The notes beneath the pieces are model-generated. The model did no database searches and was not told the DNA's origin. It saw only the letters and a program-made list of their open reading frames with translations. 64,000 nt of DNA from contig LR594584.1 in the NCBI GenBank assembly GCA_901538445.1, positions 404,572 through 468,571 on the forward strand. The letters run 5' to 3'. Every line of letters begins with the position of its first letter. Positions within the stretch are counted from its first letter, which is position 1. A program made the translations under genes and the position numbers. Below are positions 58,485-64,000 of the stretch, in pieces. Source of the stretch: Gemmataceae bacterium. GTDB lineage: Bacteria > Planctomycetota > Planctomycetia > Gemmatales > Gemmataceae.

Positions 58485-60281
58485 TCACCGCCCGAGTTGC
58501 ACGAACTGCGTGACGCCCTGCCGCGGGAGGTCGCCCTTCTCCAGCACGGTGTCCACGAGGTAGTAGAGGAACTCGCGGAACTCGGTCGGCTCGACCTCGT
58601 CGGCGAGGCTCTCGGCCTTGGCCCGGAACTTGTCCACGAGCTTGTCGGCCTTCTCGAACACCTTGGCGGCGAAGTACAGGTGCCGCACGCGGGCGACGAG
58701 TTCCTCGGCCCCGGTGCCGTCGGTCCGGGCGGTGCCGATGAGGTGCAGCAGCTCCTCGCGCTGCGCCGGCGACGAGCCCTCGAGCGCGAGCGCGAGCAGC
58801 AGCGTCGGGCGGGCGGCGCACACGTCCTGACCCGCGACGAGCTTGTTGTCGGAGTCGCCGACCCAGTCCTTGATGTCGTTGAGGATCTGGAACGCGACGC
58901 CGACGTTGCGGCTGAAGTCGGCGATCACCTTCTCGTACTTCTCGACCGGCCCGGCGAGCCGCACGCCGGTGTAGAGCGCGGCCTCGAACGCCGGGCTGGT
59001 CTTGAGCGCGTAGATCTTCAGCGCGTCGAGGGTGGTGAGCGCCTTGTTCCTGGCGTCGCGCCACAGCAACTCGGCCCCCTGCCCCTCCGAGAGCTTCATG
59101 TGGGCGTCGGCGAGCTTGTCGAGCACGTCGGCCGCGACCTCGGCCCCGAGTTCCTTGCGGTCGCGGGACACGAGCCGGTAGCCGAGACCGATGAGGTAGT
59201 CGCCGACGTTGATCGCGGTGCCGACGCCGTGGACGCGGTGCAGCGTCTCGGCCCCGTACCGGAACGAGTCGTCGTCCTCGATGTCGTCGTGAACGAGGCT
59301 CGCCTTGTGGAACGTCTCGATGGCGAGTGCCGCGCGCTTCACCGGGTCGGAGAGTTCCCAGCCCGAGTCGGAGAGCGTCGCCGGCGCGCCGCGGAGGGCG
59401 TCGTAGGCGGCGAGGGTGATGAACGGCCGCGACCGCTTCCCGCCGCGGGCGAGGAAGTCGTAGGCGATCGTCTCGTGCGTGCGGAGCGGATCGGTCTCGG
59501 GCGACGCGGCCCGCGCCCGGGGGACCAGCCGCGTCAACTCGGGCTCCTCGAACATCGCGTTCGCGGCCCGCATCAGGTGCATGTACGTCTTGGTCTTTTG
59601 CCCGGCCGGCGGGGTGTGCAGGTCGATCGACTCGAACACCCAGTCGTTGTCCACCGACGTGTTCTTGCAGTTGCTCGACAGCAGCGGGGTGGCGACGCAC
59701 GGGATGCCGGCGAGCAGCACCTTGTCGAACGCCTTCTCCAGCACGTTCAGGCACGCGACGCCGACGATGGCGTCGATGTGGCCCGACACGATGATCTTCA
59801 GGACGATCGGGGTGCCCTCGCTCACGAGCACCTTGTACCCGAGTTGCTCGGCCTTCGTGCGGAAGTCGCCGACCTCGCACGCGCCGCACTTCTTGCAGTC
59901 GAGGCCGAGCTCGTCGTACTCGGCCGGGCACCCCTCGGCGTTCTTGAGGCAGTGCGGGAGGAGCATGAGCCGGCGGTGGAACGGCACGGCCGCGACCTGC
60001 TCGCGCCAGAACTCGTTCGTGAGCATCACCATCGTGAAGCCCAGGTACGTCTCGCCCAGGCCGAGCGACGAGAGGATGCCCTCGGCCATCTCCTTCGTCG
60101 AGTCCTTGTTGAGCGGCTTCGACTTGTCGACGGTCTTGCAGAACGCCGCGACGGCGGCCCGCACCTTGTCCCGCAGCTCGCGCGTCTCGGGCACCGCCTT
60201 GAAGGCGGCCGTGCTGAGCTTCGGCGGCTTGGTCGGGGCGGCCTCGGTCGCGACTTCGAGTTCGGCTTCGGCGACGGTCAC
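58485..60281 (-). CDS. Fusion of DUF116 and polyprenyl diphosphate synthase
   Basis: The protein has 598 residues from GTG at 60281. Residues ~60-235 match DUF116: LLPHCLKNAEGC, then CKKCGAC, with Cys111, 118, 129, 132 and 135 able to bind a metal or cluster, and IVGVACLNVLEKAF, GIPCVATPLL and SSNCKNTSVD. From ~275 to 598 is a trans-isoprenyl diphosphate synthase: GGKRSRPFITLAAYDAL, first aspartate motif DDIEDDD (332-338), LHRVHGVGTAINVGDYL and the second motif NDIKD (468-472), where the first Asp is Asn. It condenses isopentenyl units with an allylic diphosphate. Product length is not readable. The neighbour squalene-hopene cyclase makes isoprenoid use likely. Confidence 0.88.
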   Translation of the reverse strand: MTVAEAELEVATEAAPTKPPKLSTAAFKAVPETRELRDKVRAAVAAFCKTVDKSKPLNKDSTKEMAEGILSSLGLGETYLGFTMVMLTNEFWREQVAAVPFHRRLMLLPHCLKNAEGCPAEYDELGLDCKKCGACEVGDFRTKAEQLGYKVLVSEGTPIVLKIIVSGHIDAIVGVACLNVLEKAFDKVLLAGIPCVATPLLSSNCKNTSVDNDWVFESIDLHTPPAGQKTKTYMHLMRAANAMFEEPELTRLVPRARAASPETDPLRTHETIAYDFLARGGKRSRPFITLAAYDALRGAPATLSDSGWELSDPVKRAALAIETFHKASLVHDDIEDDDSFRYGAETLHRVHGVGTAINVGDYLIGLGYRLVSRDRKELGAEVAADVLDKLADAHMKLSEGQGAELLWRDARNKALTTLDALKIYALKTSPAFEAALYTGVRLAGPVEKYEKVIADFSRNVGVAFQILNDIKDWVGDSDNKLVAGQDVCAARPTLLLALALEGSSPAQREELLHLIGTARTDGTGAEELVARVRHLYFAAKVFEKADKLVDKFRAKAESLADEVEPTEFREFLYYLVDTVLEKGDLPRQGVTQFVQLGR

Positions 60282-60488
60282 GGCGAGTCCCTGGCAGCGG
60301 GGAATGGGCAGTGCAAGGATACGAGCCGGCGCGCGTGCCGGCAGGGTGGCGGGGTCCGTACCAGTGTGCCAGAACCCGCGGCGGATTCAAATGAAAACGG
60401 CGCTTGCGGGGCGGTCGCCCCCGTGGTTACCTGATACAGAACGATCACCACCCGCCGATACCCCGTCCCGTCCGGAGTCTTTCACACC

Positions 60489-61439
60489 ATGACGCGAATC
60501 CTCTCCGCCCTGCTCCTCCTCGCGCCCCTCCACGCGGCACAGGCCGACGACAAGATCGACCCCTACGACCAGTCCAAGGTCGCGCTCGAAGTCGAGCCGC
60601 CGGCCGACTTCAAGGGCAAGCGGATCCTCGTCATCGCCGGCCGGCAGAGCCACGGCCCCGGCGACCACGAGTTCTTCGCCGGCTGCGCCATCCTGTGCAA
60701 CCTGCTGAAGCAGACCGACGGCGTGTTCCCGATCATGGCCCGCGACGGGTGGCCGAAGAACGAGAAGCTGTTCGACACCGCCGATTGCATCGTGATGTAC
60801 ATGGACGGCCGCGGCGGGCACCCGGTCGTGCAGGGGGACCGGATGAAGCTGATCCAGAAGCAGATCGACCGCGGGTGCGGGTGGGTGAACCTGCACTACG
60901 CGGTCGACTACCTCCCGCAGCACGGCAAGACGGTCCTCGGGTGGATGGGCGGGTACTACGAGCCGAACTACTCGATCAACCCGCACTGGGACGCCGACAT
61001 CCGGGCGCTGCCGAAGCACCCGATCACCCAGGGCGTGAAGCCGTTCACCCTCCGCGACGAGTGGTACTACGGGATGCGGTTCCCCGAGGACACGAAGGGG
61101 CTGACGCCGATCCTGCAAGCGCTGCCGCCGGACAACACCCGGAACACCGAGTACACGAAGGGCCGCAAGGGCGAGATCGAAACGATGGCGTGGGCCTACG
61201 AGCGGCCCGACGCGGCGAAGGGCCGCGGGTTCGGGTTCACCGGCGGGCACTTCCACCGCAACTGGGCCGACGAGAACTTCCGCCGGGTCGTGGTCAACGC
61301 GATCCTGTGGACCGCGAAGGTCGACGTGCCCGAGGGCGGCGCGCCGGTGAAGTTCGACCCGGCCGACCTGAACAAGAACCTCGACAAGAAGGGCAAGGGC
61401 GAGTTCAAGCCGATCCTGCCGCCCGAGGTTAAGAAGTGA
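60489..61439 (+). CDS. ThuA domain secreted protein
   Basis: The protein has 316 residues from the ATG at 60489 (MTRILSALLLLAPLHAAQA). The signal peptide ends near HAAQA. The ThuA-like domain is a type I glutamine amidotransferase relative: RILVIAGRQSHGPGDHEFFAG, CIVMYMDGRGGHPV, GCGWVNLHYAVDYLP, PITQGVKPFTLRDEWYYGMR and FGFTGGHFHRNW at the end, where trehalose-utilisation proteins have conserved His residues. The family is large in planctomycetes; a role in sugar metabolism is suggested by ThuA. The exact reaction is unknown. It is convergent with squalene-hopene cyclase across the heptamer repeat. Confidence 0.9.
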   Translation: MTRILSALLLLAPLHAAQADDKIDPYDQSKVALEVEPPADFKGKRILVIAGRQSHGPGDHEFFAGCAILCNLLKQTDGVFPIMARDGWPKNEKLFDTADCIVMYMDGRGGHPVVQGDRMKLIQKQIDRGCGWVNLHYAVDYLPQHGKTVLGWMGGYYEPNYSINPHWDADIRALPKHPITQGVKPFTLRDEWYYGMRFPEDTKGLTPILQALPPDNTRNTEYTKGRKGEIETMAWAYERPDAAKGRGFGFTGGHFHRNWADENFRRVVVNAILWTAKVDVPEGGAPVKFDPADLNKNLDKKGKGEFKPILPPEVKK

Positions 61440-61441
61440 GA

Positions 61442-61520
61442 AGTGGGCAGTGGAGAGTGGGCAGAAAAGACAGGTGCCGCACTGTGCTTACTGCCCACTG
61501 CCCACTGCCCACTGCCCACT
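61442..61520. repeat. AGTGGGC heptamer hairpin, copy 2
   Basis: The left arm (61442-61464) has three AGTGGGC-type heptamers, the right arm (61491-61520) four perfect CTGCCCA-type heptamers. It spans the convergent stops of the ThuA gene (61439) and the cyclase gene (61488), and its right arm encodes the last residues of the cyclase (GQWAVGSGQ). Same family as 5204-5291. Confidence 0.9.
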
Positions 61521-63449
61521 CGCACGGCCGCGACCGAGCGCCGCGACGGTGAAGATGAGCGGGTAGAGCTTCTCGAAGTACCACAACTTCGCGAAGTAGA
61601 ACCCGATGGGGCTCGGGTCGCGGAAGCGGCCCGACTCGACCGCCTCGACGAGCCACAACAGGCCGCGCTCGACTGCCGTGGTCTTGCCCTCTCCCCTTGC
61701 GGGAGAGGGTGGCGGCGCTTCGCCGCCGGGTGAGGGGTGAGCGTTCGGAGTGGGTGCGGCTTCACCCCTCACCCGGTCGCTCGAAGACTCGCGACCACCC
61801 TCTCCCGCAAGGGGAGAGGGCGAAGCCAAATCTACGAGCACTTCCACGGCCAGCGCCGTCTCCTCGACGCTCGACGGACAGTCCTTGTCGCCGCCCCAGC
61901 CGCCGTCGGCGTTCTGTACCGACAACAGGTAAGTGACACCGCGTTGACACTCCGGCGAATCCTTCATGCCGAGGTCGCGGTACGCCGCGAGCACACGCGC
62001 CGTGCCGTACACGGGGTTGATGTCGTCCTTCGCGTGCTGGTTGCCGAACCACAGCGGCAGCCACGAACCGTCCGGCCGTTGATGTTGCGTGAGGTAAGCG
62101 ACTCCTTCTCGAGTGGGCCGCTCAATGTAGTCCGTTGGCCACGGCACTCCGCCGATCGTCCCTCGCTCACGGAGACTTTTGCGGACGAACTCCCCCTCCT
62201 GTTCGATGAGCCAGCCCCAAGCATTCAGCGCGCGGAGGGAATGCGCTGTTAAATCACTACCACTGCGGTCAAACGGTAATGTCCCCCAACCGCGGCAGAA
62301 GGTTGGCCACCCACCGTTCGAATTTTGCAGACCGACTATCCAAATCACGCCCGAAGTTGACTCAGGGTGATTGAGATTTTTTAGGGCAAGCATCGCCCCT
62401 GGCGTGTCGTCGCAGTCGGGCACTCCACCGGGCAGGTCGGTCCAGGCCCAGCCGCCGGGATCGGCTCCGGTGTACGGGTGCCGCTCCTTGTACTGTTGGC
62501 CGAGCAGCCACGCGAGAATCGGTTCCTTGGTGTCGAGCGATTCGAGGTCGCCCGCGGCGGCCAGGGCGTTCACACTGAGCGTCGTCACCCACGTCGCGAG
62601 GTTGGTGTCGATCGGCCAGCTCCCGTCGGGCCGCACCGAGTTCACCAGGAACCGCACGCCCTCGTCGATGACCTGCTGTTCGGACGCGCGGCGGCGGCGG
62701 CGGATCGATGACAGTGCCATCACGACGAAGCTCGTGAGCGGAGTCGCTTCGAGGTAGCCGCCGGAGGTCGGCTGAATCCGGCGGAGAACCCGAAGGGTTC
62801 TCACCTTCGCGAGCCACCGCAGCGGACCCGTGACCGGGTTCAGCGTGCCGCGGTGGTGGTGGACGCACTGCCCGATCGCGATGAGCGCCGGCAGCGCGTA
62901 GCTCACGACTGGCATCCGTGCAAAGCGATACCAGCTCTGCGGGAGCGCCGCGGCCTCGAACGGCAGCCGCGGAACTTCCTTCCACGGCACCATGCGGGCG
63001 AGGGCGCACGTCATCAGGATCGGCACGGAGAACGTGCGGTCCTTGCCGTAGCGGCGGCGGATCGCCTCGGCCCGCTGCTCGGGTCGCCGCCCACCGCGGA
63101 CGTTCAGGTACGCCTCGACCTTCTCGACGGCCGCGGGGTAGTCCCGGTCCATCGCGATCATCTTGAGCGCAGCGCGCACGAGCATCGTCGTGGAGATGTT
63201 CGACAGGCTCTTGGTCGTGTCGCCCCAGCCGCCGTCCTCGTTCTGGTGGTCGGCGAGCCACTTCATGCCGGCGTCGATGAGTTCGCGGTGCGTGAACGGG
63301 TTGACGAGGTGCAGCGCCATCACCGCCGTCGCGGTCGAGAGCGCCGACGTGGACAGCTCACCGACCCAGTGCCCGGCCGGCACTCGCTCGGCGAGGAGCG
63401 CATCGCGGGCAGTGGTGTACGCGGAGTGGAGGCGTTCGGGGGAGAGCAT
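61488..63449 (-). CDS. shc: Squalene-hopene cyclase with an in-frame palindromic insertion
   Basis: The protein has 653 residues from the ATG at 63449 (MLSPERLHSAYTTARDALLA). The catalytic acid motif is DCDDT (345-349, DxDD). QW-type repeats are frequent (QNEDGGWGDT, GSWPIDTNLATW, QNSNGGWPTFCRGWG, DGSWLPLWFGNQ, QNADGGWGGDKDC). The end EPxGFYFAKLW is seen as PIGFYFAKLWYFEKLYPL. At about residues 543-588 the chain is interrupted by a Pro/Ser/Glu-rich stretch (ASPSPLAGEGG onward) translated from the repeat at 61686-61821, between the VEETALAVEVLV helix and the ERGLLWLVEAVE helix. The C-terminus also carries residues from the heptamer repeat. It cyclises squalene to hopene for hopanoids, attached to the inner membrane. 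Confidence 0.94.
   Translation of the reverse strand: MLSPERLHSAYTTARDALLAERVPAGHWVGELSTSALSTATAVMALHLVNPFTHRELIDAGMKWLADHQNEDGGWGDTTKSLSNISTTMLVRAALKMIAMDRDYPAAVEKVEAYLNVRGGRRPEQRAEAIRRRYGKDRTFSVPILMTCALARMVPWKEVPRLPFEAAALPQSWYRFARMPVVSYALPALIAIGQCVHHHRGTLNPVTGPLRWLAKVRTLRVLRRIQPTSGGYLEATPLTSFVVMALSSIRRRRRASEQQVIDEGVRFLVNSVRPDGSWPIDTNLATWVTTLSVNALAAAGDLESLDTKEPILAWLLGQQYKERHPYTGADPGGWAWTDLPGGVPDCDDTPGAMLALKNLNHPESTSGVIWIVGLQNSNGGWPTFCRGWGTLPFDRSGSDLTAHSLRALNAWGWLIEQEGEFVRKSLRERGTIGGVPWPTDYIERPTREGVAYLTQHQRPDGSWLPLWFGNQHAKDDINPVYGTARVLAAYRDLGMKDSPECQRGVTYLLSVQNADGGWGGDKDCPSSVEETALAVEVLVDLASPSPLAGEGGRESSSDRVRGEAAPTPNAHPSPGGEAPPPSPARGEGKTTAVERGLLWLVEAVESGRFRDPSPIGFYFAKLWYFEKLYPLIFTVAALGRGRASGQWAVGSGQ
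61686..61821. repeat. 136-bp palindromic element inserted in the squalene-hopene cyclase gene
   Basis: Terminal arms of 27 bp are perfect complements: GCCCTCTCCCCTTGCGGGAG plus 7 bp (61686-61712) and its reverse complement at 61795-61821. An inner inverted repeat CCGGGTGAGGGGTGA (61726-61740) pairs with 61762-61776. Each terminal arm also folds on itself (CTCTCCC-CTTGC-GGGAGAG). Such CCCTCTCCCGCAAGGGG-type elements are widespread in some bacterial genomes. It is translated in frame. Confidence 0.93.
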
Positions 63450-63455
63450 GAAATC

Positions 63456-63575
63456 GATCCACAGATTACTCAGAACACACAGATTTCAAAGTCAGATTCA
63501 AAGACGGCGGTCTATGCTGTCGGGCCTCTGCTCTATCTGATTTTCAATCTGTGTCTTCTGTGTAATCTGTGGATC
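63456..63575. repeat. GATCCACAGATTAC inverted repeat
   Basis: The left arm (63456-63497) begins GATCCACAGATTACTCAGAA and the right arm (63535-63575) is almost its complement (one gap, about four mismatches in 41). Between lies a 37-bp centre. The word is related to the CCGCAGATT arms at 10030-10198. It lies between the cyclase start and the next gene stop, in AT-rich sequence. Confidence 0.88.
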
Positions 63576-63586
63576 ACTCTGATTGT

Positions 63587-64000
63587 TCATAACCCCAGGC
63601 TGTCGAGGTCGTCCACGAGCTTGTCGAGGTCGTCCTTCGGCCCCTGGGGCTTGCTGTCCTGGCGTTTGGGAATGCCGATGGTCGCGCCGACCGCGGAGCG
63701 GCCGTCGTTCACCAGCTCGCGGTCCCGCTCTTGAACGGCGGCCGAGAGCGCGTCGCCCACGTCGCCACCGAACAGCCGGCTCAGGTCGATCTTCAGGCCG
63801 CCCACCGCACCGGTCTCGGCACCGGCGATCGCAGGCGACTTGTATTCGGGGAAGATGATCGCCTGCTGCGGGCACACGCGGGAGCACGCCGGGCACCCCT
63901 TCTTGCACTGGTCCTGGTTCTCGGTGATGATCCGCTCGAGCGAATCGACCCCGTAGACGCCGAACAGGCAGAAGTCGAGGCATTCCAGGCAGTTCGTGCA
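63587..64000 (-). CDS. 4Fe-4S ferredoxin-type protein, truncated at the window edge
   Basis: Only the last 137 residues are visible; the 5' end lies beyond 64000. The visible part starts [11 protein letters not shown] and continues to [16 protein letters not shown], two clusters of the ferredoxin pattern (CxxCxxCxxxC and CxxxCPxCxxxCP) suited to two 4Fe-4S clusters. The last ~80 residues are a linker with [13 protein letters not shown] at the end, and are not cysteine-rich. It probably accepts electrons or supplies them to a partner. It is upstream of squalene-hopene cyclase on the same strand, with the palindromic repeat between; a link with hopanoid or isoprenoid redox steps is only positional. 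Confidence 0.85.
   Translation of the reverse strand, partial: CTNCLECLDFCLFGVYGVDSLERIITENQDQCKKGCPACSRVCPQQAIIFPEYKSPAIAGAETGAVGGLKIDLSRLFGGDVGDALSAAVQERDRELVNDGRSAVGATIGIPKRQDSKPQGPKDDLDKLVDDLDSLGL

Noticed and set aside
61686-61821. Frameshift or pseudogene in squalene-hopene cyclase
   Set aside because: The frame is open from start to stop and the catalytic DCDDT and downstream motifs are intact, so I keep it as a gene with an insertion.
1-64000. Prophage, integrative element or tRNA-linked island
   Set aside because: No integrase, phage structural gene, transposase, tRNA or attachment-site duplication was seen; repeats are short non-coding palindromes.

Overview
The window reads as high-GC chromosomal DNA of a planctomycete, most likely family Gemmataceae. 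The evidence is a combination rather than one marker: two proteins with the Gemmata-type TIGR02996 N-terminal module, PEP-CTERM secreted proteins, a DUF4058 protein, DUF1080 and ThuA-like secreted proteins, a Ser/Thr kinase carrying leucine-rich repeats, a tetrahydromethanopterin formyltransferase (Ftr) in a bacterium, squalene-hopene cyclase, and many palindromic intergenic repeats. I saw no rRNA, tRNA, CRISPR array, transposase or phage gene.

Layout. 0.1-6 kb: two ClpB-like AAA+ ATPases in tandem; the first ends in a domain that looks like the PCRF domain of release factors and the second has an in-frame repeat insertion. 6-12 kb: a GmhB-type phosphatase, a secreted protein with APMPR motifs, pgi, a histidine phosphatase and a solitary DNA methyltransferase. 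12-15 kb: a Wzm/Wzt-type polysaccharide exporter with a glycosyltransferase. 15-20 kb: a CPBP protease, a hybrid histidine kinase coupled to it, an FHA-GAF histidine kinase and a Uma2-type nuclease. 20-27 kb: an MFS transporter, a phosphoesterase, two PEP-CTERM paralogues and a kinase-LRR protein. 27-31 kb: a sugar ABC importer (lipoprotein, ATPase, permease). 31-39 kb: DUF4058, a PPi-type phosphofructokinase, two small Gemmata-type proteins, two TIGR02996-SUKH proteins, gcvPB and an M61 peptidase. 39-47 kb: ftr, divergent to a MarR regulator with a clear operator and promoter, then a flavin halogenase, a membrane protein and a giant TPR protein. 47-57 kb: a lactonase, a DUF1080 protein, two S9 peptidases, moxR and an lgt gene with a PDZ insertion. 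57.8-64 kb: a chorismate-lyase-like protein, a DUF116-polyprenyl synthase fusion, a ThuA protein, squalene-hopene cyclase with an in-frame repeat insertion, and a truncated ferredoxin-type gene.

Themes. The genes serve envelope and surface biology (heptose, polysaccharide export, lipoprotein modification, PEP-CTERM proteins), isoprenoid/hopanoid synthesis, sugar metabolism (pgi, PPi-PFK, importer) and signalling. The most unusual structural feature is the repertoire of hairpin-forming repeats: heptanucleotide-repeat hairpins with different heptamers, a 136-bp palindromic element, and a GGCGAGCCG-ended family with interchangeable inner stems. Two of these sit in frame inside conserved enzymes. 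The strongest candidates for something undescribed are the paired AAA+ ATPases with the release-factor-like tail, the DUF116-prenyl synthase fusion, the PDZ-containing Lgt and the TIGR02996-SUKH cluster.
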